A stretch of 38,752 nucleotides of DNA. Source: Candidatus Rokuibacteriota bacterium (lineage in GTDB: Bacteria > Methylomirabilota > Methylomirabilia > Rokubacteriales > CSP1-6). The stretch lies in contig QHSZ01000085.1 in assembly GCA_003220595.1 (NCBI GenBank), forward strand, positions 1 through 38,752. Reading direction: 5' to 3'. This document shows, piece by piece, positions 7,321 to 14,785 of this stretch (positions are counted from its first letter, which is position 1; each line of letters starts with the position of its first letter). The notes below the pieces were generated by a model. That model saw nothing but the letters and a program-made list of their open reading frames with translations. It did not search any database and was not told the DNA's origin. The position numbers were made by a program, and so were the translations under genes.

Positions 7321-8319
7321 ATGGACTGTTGCGGGCACGAGGGATCGGCGAGCGGAGACGCGCGGTTCGACATCAAGCGGGTGGCGGACGGCGTCCACGT
7401 GGCGGTGGCCGCTCCCGCCTACAAGGTGAACTCCAACACTGCCATCATCGAGAGCGACGACGGCGTCCTCATCGTCGACACGCACTCCAAGCCATCGGCG
7501 GCCCGGGTGATCGTCGAGCGGCTGCGCGACATCACGCCGAAGCCGGTCCGTTACGTCGTCAACACGCACTTCCACTGGGACCACTGGCACGGCAACGAGG
7601 TGTACCCGGCCGCCTATCCTCACGCGGAGATCGTCACCAACCAGCTCACGCGCGAGGCCATGCTGAGGAAGGGGCTCAAGCGCATCCAGGACCACGTCCG
7701 CCAGGTGCCCGGGGAGATCGCGAAGCTGGAGGCGGACCTCGCCGCGGCGCGCTCGGCGGCGGAGCGCGAGCGGCTCGAGGCGAATCTGCGGCTGGCCCGG
7801 TCGTACCTGGCGGAGGTCAAGGCGCTCCAGCCCGCGCTCCCGACGATCGCCTTCGAGCGGACGCTGAAGCTCTACCGGCGTGACCGGGAGATCCAGCTCC
7901 TCCATCTGGGGCGCGCCCACACAGAGGGCGACGTGTTCGTCTACCTGCCGAAGGAGAAGGTGGTGATCACCGGCGACGCCGTGATCGGCTGGACACCCTT
8001 CATGGGCGACGGCTATCCCGAGGACTGGGCGACGACCCTCGACCGCCTCGCCGAGCTCGACTTCACCCACATCATCATGGGCCATGGGGACGTCGCCGGC
8101 CGGGACTGGCTCAGGACCTTCCGCGCCTATGTGTACGACATGGTCGAGGCCGTCCGCCGGGAGGTGGCGGCCGGCGCCACGCTCGAGGAGGTCAAGCAAC
8201 GCGTGCCCGCCACGCTCGCGCCGACCTACGAGAAGGCCTTCTCGGCGTACGGCGACTACCGGCCGTGGCGAACGGGCGTGCTCGGCAACATCGAGCGGAC
8301 GTACGCGGTGGTGAGCTAG
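7321..8319 (+). CDS. MBL-fold metallo-hydrolase
   Basis: A 332-residue hydrolase of the metallo-beta-lactamase fold. Metal ligands are complete: HFHWDH (H83, H85, D87, H88), H200 in GRAHTEGD, D219 in ITGDAV and H255 in IIMGHGD. Between the two halves a charged helical insert at about residues 125-168 (EIAKLEADLAAARSAAERER) predicts a coiled coil, as in the SoxH/quinoprotein-relay-type subgroup. The N-terminus has CCGH but no signal peptide, so it is probably cytosolic. Ribosome site GAAGGAGG precedes ATG 7321. It lies 33 bases after the MFS gene, suggesting it hydrolyses the imported compound. Substrate not assignable. Confidence 0.9.
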   Translation: MDCCGHEGSASGDARFDIKRVADGVHVAVAAPAYKVNSNTAIIESDDGVLIVDTHSKPSAARVIVERLRDITPKPVRYVVNTHFHWDHWHGNEVYPAAYPHAEIVTNQLTREAMLRKGLKRIQDHVRQVPGEIAKLEADLAAARSAAERERLEANLRLARSYLAEVKALQPALPTIAFERTLKLYRRDREIQLLHLGRAHTEGDVFVYLPKEKVVITGDAVIGWTPFMGDGYPEDWATTLDRLAELDFTHIIMGHGDVAGRDWLRTFRAYVYDMVEAVRREVAAGATLEEVKQRVPATLAPTYEKAFSAYGDYRPWRTGVLGNIERTYAVVS

Positions 8320-8321
8320 CT

Positions 8322-8690
8322 TCAGGCGGGACGGTCGAGGCGCCGGATCTCGCCGCGGAGCTCGTGGATCTCGGGCGCGACGACGTCCTGGAATGCCTTC
8401 TTGATCTGAAGGTCTCGGTGCGGACAGGACGTCGTTGCCGCGCCTGCGGCCCCGCCTTCCATCGGGCTCAGCACCATGACCTCGGCGCCCTCGCGCAGCG
8501 GCGTGTCTCGCGCGGCCAGCTCGCCGTTCACGGCCACGGTCACGTCGGCGCCGGCCTCGACTCCGATCGCCGCGAGCAGCTCGGACACCGTGGCGCCCTC
8601 GCGCACCGTGTAGCGCTGTGGTCCGTCGGTGCCACGCGGCAGGAGGCGCCGGAGGTCGGCGAAGAGCGTGACGGTCACGGCGATGGCCAC
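8322..8690 (-). CDS. MoaD/ThiS-like ubiquitin-fold protein with C-terminal extension
   Basis: A 122-residue protein. Residues 1-80 match a MoaD/ThiS sulfur-carrier: VTVTLFADLRRLLP, then VSELLAAIG, VAVNGEL, and the end VMVLSPMEGG. In standard sulfur carriers the GG is the C-terminus and is activated; here 42 more residues follow, including CPHRDLQIKKAF and a charged helix EIHELRGEIRRLDR. GTG 8690 is chosen because it begins the first beta-strand; upstream codons give low-complexity basic sequence. TATACT lies five bases before the GTG, so the mRNA may be leaderless. Convergent with the MBL gene (two bases apart). The carrier would need cleavage after GG to work in thiolation. Confidence 0.75.
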   Translation of the reverse strand: MAIAVTVTLFADLRRLLPRGTDGPQRYTVREGATVSELLAAIGVEAGADVTVAVNGELAARDTPLREGAEVMVLSPMEGGAAGAATTSCPHRDLQIKKAFQDVVAPEIHELRGEIRRLDRPA

Positions 8691-8695
8691 GCCCG

Positions 8696-8701
8696 AGTAT
8701 A
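8696..8701 (-). promoter_or_regulatory. Candidate -10 element (TATACT, minus strand) for the MoaD-like gene
   Basis: TATACT ends five bases upstream of the GTG at 8690. A transcript starting 6-7 bases after the hexamer would begin at the start codon itself. No -35 consensus is seen at 17-18 bases. Confidence 0.4.
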
Positions 8702-8769
8702 CCGCGCCGTCTTGCACGGATCGGCGGCGTGGGTTACGTTCGGTCCCACATCGCCGAAAGGAGCCCAGC

Positions 8770-9387
8770 ATGATCTACGAGATCCGGACCTACCGCATCG
8801 CCCCTGGCAGCCTGGCCGAGGTCGAGAAGCGTTACGGCGAGGCCTACGAGTACCGGAAGAAGTATTCCGAGCTGACCGCTTTCTGGCACACGGAGATCGG
8901 GCCGCTCAACGAGATCGTCCACGTCTGGGGGTACAAGGACCTCGCCGAGCGGGCGCGCCTCCGGGGCGAGGCGGCGAAGGACCCGAACTGGCCGCCCAAG
9001 ATCCGCGAGTTCGTCCAGGCGATGCGCTCGGAGATCATCGTGCCGTTCGCGTTCGTGCCCGAGGTCCGGCCGGGCAAGCTCGGGCCGATCTTCGAGCTGC
9101 GCTACTACACGCTGAAGCCCGGCACGCTGCCCGACACCGCGAAGGGCTGGGAGGCGAAGCTCCCGGAGCGCATGAAGCTCTCGCCGGTGGTGCTGGCCGG
9201 CGGCGTCGAGTTCGGCAGGGCCAACGGCTTCGTCCACGTCTGGGCCTACGCGAGCCTCGACCAGCGCGCTCAGGTGCGCGACGAGGCGAGGAAGAAGGGC
9301 GTCTGGCCGCCGCCGGGCGGGGCCGACCGGCTGCTGACGCAGGAGAACAAGATCCTGCTGCCGGCCACATTCTCGCCGCTCCAGTAG
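8770..9387 (+). CDS. NIPSNAP family protein, two-domain
   Basis: A 205-residue protein with two tandem NIPSNAP (dimeric alpha/beta-barrel) domains: the first starts MIYEIRTYRIAPGSLAEVEKRY and contains EIVHVWGYKDLAERARLR; the second starts FELRYYTLKPGTLPDTAKGW and contains FVHVWAYASLDQRAQVRDEA. This duplicated layout and length are normal for bacterial NIPSNAPs. The function of the family is poorly known; related folds are heme- or monooxygenase-like. Ribosome site GAAAGGAG precedes the ATG. It is the first gene of a four-gene operon with a luciferase-like protein, a Lin0512 protein and a VOC protein, which suggests a joint role in a degradation step. Confidence 0.92.
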   Translation: MIYEIRTYRIAPGSLAEVEKRYGEAYEYRKKYSELTAFWHTEIGPLNEIVHVWGYKDLAERARLRGEAAKDPNWPPKIREFVQAMRSEIIVPFAFVPEVRPGKLGPIFELRYYTLKPGTLPDTAKGWEAKLPERMKLSPVVLAGGVEFGRANGFVHVWAYASLDQRAQVRDEARKKGVWPPPGGADRLLTQENKILLPATFSPLQ

Positions 9388-9414
9388 CGCTGCGAGCCTC
9401 GAAAGGAGACGACG

Positions 9415-10209
9415 ATGGGGCAGGGCTTCGCACTGTTCGCCGGCGCGGCGCCGGAGATCATCCGCGCGGCGGCGCGGGAGGCCGAAGGGCTCGGGTACAG
9501 CTCCTTCTGGGTGAACCATCCCGGTTCGACCGACGGCCTGGCGGCGCTCGCCCTGGCGGCGAAGGAGACCCGGCGGATCGAGCTCGGCATCGGCGTCATT
9601 CCGCTCCACACCCGCGGGCCCGAGAGCATCGTCCAGGGCGTGCGGGGCCACGCGCTGCCTCTCGAGCGGCTCCTCCTCGGCGTGGGCAGCCCGAATCCGA
9701 ACTCGCTCACACGAGTGCGTGAGGGCATCGCCGCGCTGCGGTCGCAGCTCTCGACGCGCTTCATCGTGGCGGCGCTCGGGCCAAGGATGTGTCACCTGGC
9801 CGGGGAGATCGCCGACGGCGTGCTGTTCAACTGGCTGACGCCCGAGCACGCGCGTGTCTCGGCCGAATGGGTGCGCGCCGGCGCGGCGGCGGCGCGGCGG
9901 GCGCCGCCCAGGCTCTGTGCGTACGTGCGTGTCGCCCTCGGGTCCGCGGCGTGCGAGAAGCTTGACGAAGAGGGTGAGCGTTACGCGCGGATCCCGGCCT
10001 ACGCGGCCCACTTCGAGCGCATGGGGGTGAAGCCGGTGGAGACGGCGATCGCCGCGCAGAGCCCCGACGCCATTCAACGGGCGCTCGGCCGCTGGCGCGG
10101 GGCCGTGGACGAGGTCGTCCTGCGCGCGATCACCGGCAAGGACACCGTGGAAGAGAACATGGCGCTGCTCCGGGCGGCGCGGCCCGCCTCGGGCGGAGGT
10201 GGGGCGTGA
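9415..10209 (+). CDS. Luciferase-like (LLM class) flavin-dependent oxidoreductase, short form
   Basis: A 264-residue TIM-barrel flavoprotein with FMN or F420 as probable cofactor. Family marks are GLGYSSFWVNHPGSTDGLAALALAAKET, ELGIGVIPLHTRGPESIVQ, LERLLLGVGSP and LAGEIADGVLFNWLTPEHA (the conserved ADGV block near the phosphate site). It is shorter than the usual 300-350 residues, missing much of the insertion after strand 4, and lacks the N-terminal LGIF-type strand of most relatives. Ribosome site AAAGGAGA before the ATG. Its TGA overlaps the GTG of the Lin0512 gene (GTGA), implying coupled translation. Oxidoreductase or monooxygenase; substrate unknown. Confidence 0.88.
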   Translation: MGQGFALFAGAAPEIIRAAAREAEGLGYSSFWVNHPGSTDGLAALALAAKETRRIELGIGVIPLHTRGPESIVQGVRGHALPLERLLLGVGSPNPNSLTRVREGIAALRSQLSTRFIVAALGPRMCHLAGEIADGVLFNWLTPEHARVSAEWVRAGAAAARRAPPRLCAYVRVALGSAACEKLDEEGERYARIPAYAAHFERMGVKPVETAIAAQSPDAIQRALGRWRGAVDEVVLRAITGKDTVEENMALLRAARPASGGGGA

Positions 10210-10550
10210 GCGCCGCGCCGTACGTGCTCGAGTTCGGCATGGGCGTGGACGTCCACGGGCAGGACTGCACGAAGGCGGCGTGCCGCGCGGTGTCGGACGC
10301 CATTCGGCATTCGAGCCTGCCGTTCTTCCAAGACGTGCGCGAGCACGGCGGCACGATGCTCGTGGACGTGACGGTCGGCGTCCCCGACCCCGCGTCGGTC
10401 AAGGTCGACGTGGTGCGCCGCGAGCTGCCGCACGGCGAGGTGACCGTGCGGCCCGTCAGCGGCGGCCTGCGCGTGCCTGGCAGCGACACGCTCATCGCGT
10501 GCGCGGCCATCACCGTCAGTGTGCAATACCCACAGGAGCCTCGACGATGA
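10206..10550 (+). CDS. Lin0512 family protein of unknown function
   Basis: A 114-residue protein matching what I recall of the Lin0512 family: LEFGMGVDVHGQDCTKAACRAVSDAIRHSSLP near the N-terminus (conserved GxDxHGQD and NSLP-like ends), then VDVTVGVPDPASVKVDVV and a C-terminal ITVSVQY strand. The Asp, His, Gln and Cys cluster (about residues 15-21) could be a metal or active site. The GTG start overlaps the previous stop by four bases and its TGA overlaps the next ATG (ATGA), so it lies translationally coupled between a luciferase-like and a VOC protein. Family call is from memory of the signature; no function is established. Confidence 0.75.
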   Translation: MSAAPYVLEFGMGVDVHGQDCTKAACRAVSDAIRHSSLPFFQDVREHGGTMLVDVTVGVPDPASVKVDVVRRELPHGEVTVRPVSGGLRVPGSDTLIACAAITVSVQYPQEPRR

Positions 10551-11017
10551 CGACCGCCACGACCGGTCTCGGCCTCAAGCGGCTCCAGCACCTGGTCCTC
10601 TGGGTCTCCGACGTCGAGCGCAGCGTGCGCTTCTACCGAGACGTGCTGGGCTTCGAGGTGAAGACGCCCTACCCGAACGCCGCCTTCCTGAAGCTGCCCG
10701 GCAGTCCCGACGATCATCACCTCGGTTTGTTCGAGCAGACGGGCGTGACGCGACCGGACGAGCGCGTCGCGCGCATGTACCACTCCGCCTGGGAGGTCGG
10801 TGACCTCACCGACCTCGCGCGAGCGCGGCAGCGGCTCGCCGAGGCGGGCGCGCTGGTGGGCTCGTCGAATCACGGCGTCAGCCTGTCGCTCTACGCCAAG
10901 GATCCGGACGGGCTCGAGTTCGAGATCTTCTGGACGGTGCCCGGCGGCACCTCGCTCGGGACCAGGCCGCTGGACCTCGAGGGTGAGCTGGCCCGGCGCG
11001 GCCTCGCGGCGCCCTGA
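10547..11017 (+). CDS. VOC (glyoxalase/extradiol dioxygenase) family protein
   Basis: A 156-residue protein of two beta-alpha-beta-beta-beta modules. Likely metal ligands are H15 in LQHLVLWV, H79 in MYHSAWEV and E126 in LEFEIFW, the positions used in type I extradiol dioxygenases, glyoxalases and fosfomycin-resistance enzymes. DVERSVRFYRDVLGFE is the standard first helix and turn. The ATG overlaps the previous stop. It is the last gene of the NIPSNAP operon and ends seven bases before the convergent cytochrome gene. Ring-cleavage dioxygenase or isomerase activity is possible; the length fits small VOC proteins rather than classic extradiol enzymes (about 290). Confidence 0.9.
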   Translation: MTTATTGLGLKRLQHLVLWVSDVERSVRFYRDVLGFEVKTPYPNAAFLKLPGSPDDHHLGLFEQTGVTRPDERVARMYHSAWEVGDLTDLARARQRLAEAGALVGSSNHGVSLSLYAKDPDGLEFEIFWTVPGGTSLGTRPLDLEGELARRGLAAP

Positions 11018-11024
11018 GGCCCGG

Positions 11025-12380
11025 CTAGAGCGCGCGCAGGAAGTTCAGCAGATCCTGCTTCTCGGCTTCTCCGAGGGCCCTGTACCTGTCGATCACCGCG
11101 TTCGCTTCCGACGGGCCGAACTTGAGGGTGCCCCCGCTGCGGTGGGCCTGAATCGCGTCCACGAGGTCGGTGGTCCGCCCGTCGTGGAGGAAGAAGATCC
11201 GCTGACCGAGGCCCCAGAGCGGTGCGGTGCGAAACTCGTCCGGTCCGGCCCCGCCCTGCACGACGTCGTCGGCGAGCCCCGGCCCCATCTGATGCACCAG
11301 CAGGTCGGAGTACAGGTTGACGTTCTGGTAGCGCAGGGCGGCGACGGTCGCGTTGCCAGTCCGAAGCGTCGGCGTGTGGCAGAGCCCGCAGCCGACGAAC
11401 GCGAAGACCTGGCGCCCGCGCCCGATCGACAAGGCTCCGCCCGGGGTGCTGGCCGACGGGATGGGCGGAGCCAGGAAGCGCATGAAGAAGCTGAACTTCT
11501 CGATCGCGCTGAGCGTCTCGGCGCCGCCGCCGCCGTTCCCTGCCGTCACGTTGTTGGGCACCGTGGCGAACTGACAGCCGGGCGTCTCGTCACGCTCGGT
11601 CTGGAAGAGCTCGTTCGTGATCCCCATCTCCACGTTGTAGGCCTCGCCCGAGAAGAGCAGCAGGGACTTGTTCTGCGCCTTCCAGCCGAAGCGCGCGATC
11701 GTGCCGTCGTTGCCGTTCCGGTTGGCGCGACCGGTGATGCCGAGGGCCCGCTTGAGGAGGAACGCCGCGGCCTGATTGGCGGTGATGACACGATCCGGAA
11801 TCTGCTCGATGAGCCCGACCCCGAACGTCGGCGTCGGGATCCGGAAGATCACGTTGTTGCGGCCGAGCTGGGCGTCGAAGTTCTCCTGCTCGATGCCGCA
11901 GGCGGCCGCGCTGCCGGACTCGTCGACGCGGCCGCTGATCACGAAGAGCGCGTGAACACCACCGTCACGCGTGCCGTCCGCCTTGTACCGGAACCGCGCC
12001 TCGCGGACGGGACCGTCCGGCGTGATGAACCGCGGCACGACGTTGCGCGCGCCGAACGCGGTCGCGACGGCGACCTGCGGGTTGACGGCCGGAGAGGTGC
12101 CGCCCGTCGCCGGCTGGGCGTGACAGCCGAGGCAGCTGTCGAGGTTGAAGCGGGGACCGAGCCCTTCGCCGACGCCGTCGACCTCCTCGAAGTCCTCGAG
12201 GCCGGCGGCGAAGAGTCCCTGCTCCTCGGCGGTCAGGCCCTCGATGGCTCCGCCGGCGCCGGCGGAACCGCCGCGGACCCCGGGGTCGCGCGCCCGGAAC
12301 TGCGCCTGAATGGTCTCGGATATCCCGAGCAGCGACAGGGCGATCACGGCGATCAGCAGCTTGATGTTCGTCCCACGCAT
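11025..12380 (-). CDS. Di-haem c-type cytochrome, DHOR family (thiol oxidoreductase / peroxidase-like)
   Basis: A 451-residue periplasmic protein with an N-terminal signal peptide (NIKLLIAVIALSLLGISETIQAQ). Two c-haem sites are seen, CLGCH (83-87) and CGLCH (331-335), the spacing of the di-haem oxidoreductase family that resembles cytochrome c peroxidase (MauG-type). Other family blocks are FGVGLIEQIPDRVI, a FGWKAQNKSL segment, MGITNELF and GLGQRIFFLHDGRTTDLVDAIQAH near the end. ATG 12380 is preferred because it opens the signal peptide; the longer frame from 12521 adds a non-signal stretch. It is divergent from an NtrC-type regulator, which may control it. Usual length about 450-500; no sign of damage. 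Confidence 0.9.
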   Translation of the reverse strand: MRGTNIKLLIAVIALSLLGISETIQAQFRARDPGVRGGSAGAGGAIEGLTAEEQGLFAAGLEDFEEVDGVGEGLGPRFNLDSCLGCHAQPATGGTSPAVNPQVAVATAFGARNVVPRFITPDGPVREARFRYKADGTRDGGVHALFVISGRVDESGSAAACGIEQENFDAQLGRNNVIFRIPTPTFGVGLIEQIPDRVITANQAAAFLLKRALGITGRANRNGNDGTIARFGWKAQNKSLLLFSGEAYNVEMGITNELFQTERDETPGCQFATVPNNVTAGNGGGGAETLSAIEKFSFFMRFLAPPIPSASTPGGALSIGRGRQVFAFVGCGLCHTPTLRTGNATVAALRYQNVNLYSDLLVHQMGPGLADDVVQGGAGPDEFRTAPLWGLGQRIFFLHDGRTTDLVDAIQAHRSGGTLKFGPSEANAVIDRYRALGEAEKQDLLNFLRAL

Positions 12381-12777
12381 CTCTGGCTCCCTGGGCAAGC
12401 GCACGGCGCGAAGCATCGCGCACTCGAGTACGGGGCAAGCGGAATGCCAGACGGAGAGTCCCCGCGAAAGGCCTGGCGCCGTGCGGACGTAGCCGGAACC
12501 TGGCGTGGCGGTGACCCTCACGCGTTCTCAACCGTGGGAGCGACAGGGGGGAGATTTCTCAGATCTGAGAACCGGGCCGGGCGGGTGCGCCGTCACCTCC
12601 CTCTTGTGTCGTGTCGCGAAGGACGCTATCGTGAAGAGAGTTCACCTCCGCGTTCATCCGACCAGGTGTTCCGGCAGCACGAGGGCTGCGTCAAGGCCAA
12701 GAGCGAAGAGGGCCGGGCTCCGGCGCGTGCCGTCATCGACCTCGCCGGGAGCGAGCCCGCCCGCCGCGAGGCGAGCG
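12381..12777. other. 397-base divergent intergenic region
   Basis: Non-coding gap between the di-haem cytochrome (minus) and the NtrC-type regulator (plus). It holds the 16-bp palindrome at 12556-12571. CCTGGCG occurs twice (near 12472 and 12501). I found no convincing sigma-54 -24/-12 pair by eye and no small gene I would support. Confidence 0.6.
12556..12571. promoter_or_regulatory. Perfect 16-bp palindrome, candidate operator
   Basis: TTCTCAGATCTGAGAA is a perfect dyad without central spacer, AT-richer than its surroundings. It lies 176 bases upstream of the cytochrome start and 207 bases upstream of the regulator start. Position between divergent genes suggests an activator or repressor site, possibly for the NtrC-type protein itself. 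Confidence 0.6.
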
Positions 12778-14109
12778 ATGACCGCATCGATTCTCGTCGT
12801 GGACGACCAGCCGTCGATGCAAGACGCGCTGAACACGTCGCTTCAGTCCGAGGGCTACCGCGTGGCCACGGCCTGCAGTGGAGAAGAGGCCCTGACCCGT
12901 ATCGAGGCGCAGGAGTTCGACATCGTCCTGACGGACCTCGTCATGCCGGGCCTCAACGGCCTCGACCTGCTGGAGCGATCGCGCGTGCTCGACCCGGGCG
13001 TGGCGGTCATCGTGATGACCGGGTACGCGACCCTCGAGACGGCCGTCGCCGCCCTTCGCCGGGGCGCGTGCGACTACCTCGAAAAGCCCTTCTCGCTGGA
13101 CGAGCTCACACGCTGCGTGCGACGCCTGCTCCAGTACCATGAGGTCCTCGGAAAGGAACGGCTCCTCCGGCGCGCCCTGCACCCGCCGCGGGTCGCGCAT
13201 ACCCTCGTCGGCGAGAGCATCGCGATTCAGGCGGTGCGCGAGAAGATCGCGCGCTGCGCCCGCACGCCCAGCGGCGTGCTCATCTCCGGCGAGAGCGGCG
13301 TGGGCAAGGAGCTCGCCGCGCGCGCGATCCACGCCGCGAGCTGGCGGGCCGACCGCGAGTTCATCGCGCTCAACTGCGGGGCGATTCCGGAGACGCTGCT
13401 CGAGAGCCAGCTCTTCGGGCACGTGCGGGGCGCCTTCACGACGGCGGTGCAGACCAACCCCGGGCTCTTTGTGGCGGCCAGCCGGGGCACGCTGTTCCTG
13501 GACGAGATCGGCGAGCTGCCGCTCCCGCTCCAGGTCAAGCTCCTCCGGGTCATCGAGGAGAAGCACGTCTGGCCGGTGGGCGGCACCAAGCCTTCGCCCG
13601 TGGATGTCCGGATCGTCGCCAGCACCAACCGCGACCTGGCGGCCGAGGTCGCGGGTGGCCGGTTCCGCGAGGACCTCTTCTACCGGCTCAACGTCGTGCA
13701 CCTCACGCTGCCTCCGCTGCGCGAGCGTCGCAGTGACATCCCGCTGCTGGTCGACCATCTCGTCGAGCGCCTCAACGCGCGGCTCGGCACGCGGTTCCTC
13801 GGTGTCGAGCGGGAGGCGCTCGGGGCGCTCACGAGCCAGCCGTGGAAGGGCAACGTCCGGGAACTGCAGAACGTCCTCGAGCGGGCGATGGTCCTCGGCG
13901 GTGGCGATTTGATCTCGCTGCGGCACCTGGCCGCCGACCTTCTGCCTCCCGACCAGACGCGTCCCCACGACCTTCGCGAGGCCGTCAGGCGGTTCGAGCG
14001 CCAGCACCTCATGGACGTCCTGGCCGAGACGTGCTCGGACAAGCGCAAGGCGGCCCGCCTGCTCGGCATCAGCCTGGCGTCCCTCTACCGCAAGCTCGGC
14101 GTCGAGTGA
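12778..14109 (+). CDS. NtrC-family sigma-54-dependent response regulator
   Basis: A 443-residue three-domain regulator. REC domain at 1-120: acidic DD at 9-10, phospho-acceptor D53 in LTDLVMPG, T81 and K103. AAA+ domain at about 143-375: Walker A GESGVGKE (171-178), Walker B GTLFLDEIGE (237-246), arginine-finger region REDLFYRLN, and PWKGNVRELQN. C-terminal Fis-type HTH DKRKAARLLGISLASLYRKL. The sigma-54 contact loop reads GAFTTA (218-223) instead of GAFTGA. ATG 12778 begins exactly at the REC domain; the frame is open upstream. No histidine kinase is adjacent, so it is an orphan regulator here. Probable target is the divergent di-haem cytochrome. Confidence 0.93.
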   Translation: MTASILVVDDQPSMQDALNTSLQSEGYRVATACSGEEALTRIEAQEFDIVLTDLVMPGLNGLDLLERSRVLDPGVAVIVMTGYATLETAVAALRRGACDYLEKPFSLDELTRCVRRLLQYHEVLGKERLLRRALHPPRVAHTLVGESIAIQAVREKIARCARTPSGVLISGESGVGKELAARAIHAASWRADREFIALNCGAIPETLLESQLFGHVRGAFTTAVQTNPGLFVAASRGTLFLDEIGELPLPLQVKLLRVIEEKHVWPVGGTKPSPVDVRIVASTNRDLAAEVAGGRFREDLFYRLNVVHLTLPPLRERRSDIPLLVDHLVERLNARLGTRFLGVEREALGALTSQPWKGNVRELQNVLERAMVLGGGDLISLRHLAADLLPPDQTRPHDLREAVRRFERQHLMDVLAETCSDKRKAARLLGISLASLYRKLGVE

Positions 14110-14150
14110 TCGGATGCTTTACAATACGCACGAGCTCAGGGAGGGGTGCC

Positions 14151-14768
14151 ATGCCGAACGTTCCGCCGACCCACGCAGAGCCGCCGCGCGGCGTCAATCA
14201 TGTGGTCCTCAACGTCCGGAACCTCGAGGCCTCGCACGCGTTCTGGACCGACATCATGGGGTTCCGGTGCGTCGCCGAGGTCAAGCCCGTTCCCGGGCGG
14301 CGGCGGCCCAAGATGCGCTTCTACAGCGGCCTCGATGCGGCGGGCCAGGTGACCCACCACGATATCGCGCTGGCGGAGATCCCCCAGGTCGAGGGCACGG
14401 CCGACCGTACCGGTGAGCCGCCGCAGTGGGACCTGCTGCCGAAGCGGGTGGGGCTGAACCACGTGGCCGTCGCGTGGCCCGACCGGGAATCGTGGCTCCG
14501 GCAGGTGGCCTTTCTCCGGAGCCGAGGGGTGCCGTTCCTGCGACGCGTGAACCACGGTATGACCCACAGCGTCTACATCGCCGATCCCGACGGGCACGGC
14601 ATCGAGGTGCTCTACGAGCTGCCGCGGGCGGTGTGGGAGCAGGACATCGACGCGGCGCAGAACTATGCGGAGATGCTCTCGACCGAAGGGGACGAGGCCC
14701 TCCTGGATCGGACGGACAACCCGGTCTTCGGGGCGCCCGCGGCGCGCCCGGTCGCCAGCCCGGCCTGA
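14151..14768 (+). CDS. VOC family / extradiol dioxygenase-like protein
   Basis: A 205-residue protein with a catechol 2,3-dioxygenase-like layout: first module GVNHVVLNVRNLEASHAFWTDIMGF (H17), a second VGLNHVAVAWPDRESWLRQV with HGMTHSVYIADPDGHGIEVLYE. Likely metal ligands are the His in LNHVAV, a His in GMTHSVYI and Glu in IEVLYE. This places the active site in the second module as in type I extradiol enzymes, though the protein is shorter than classic ones. Ribosome site GGGAGGGG precedes the ATG; TACAAT at 14120-14125 could be a -10. A DapA-like lyase gene follows 17 bases downstream, so they probably share one mRNA. Substrate unknown. Confidence 0.88.
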   Translation: MPNVPPTHAEPPRGVNHVVLNVRNLEASHAFWTDIMGFRCVAEVKPVPGRRRPKMRFYSGLDAAGQVTHHDIALAEIPQVEGTADRTGEPPQWDLLPKRVGLNHVAVAWPDRESWLRQVAFLRSRGVPFLRRVNHGMTHSVYIADPDGHGIEVLYELPRAVWEQDIDAAQNYAEMLSTEGDEALLDRTDNPVFGAPAARPVASPA

Positions 14769-14785
14769 CGGGCGGAGCCGACATC

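Noticed and set aside
12399-12416. Possible sigma-54 -24/-12 promoter (minus strand) for the di-haem cytochrome
   Set aside because: A TTGC is present but the matching GG element at the right spacing is not (GCGCCGT against TGGCACG).
12505-12777. In-frame N-terminal extension of the NtrC-type regulator
   Set aside because: The REC domain starts right at ATG 12778, and the upstream codons read Arg/Ser-rich sequence without domain likeness; the palindrome lies in this stretch.
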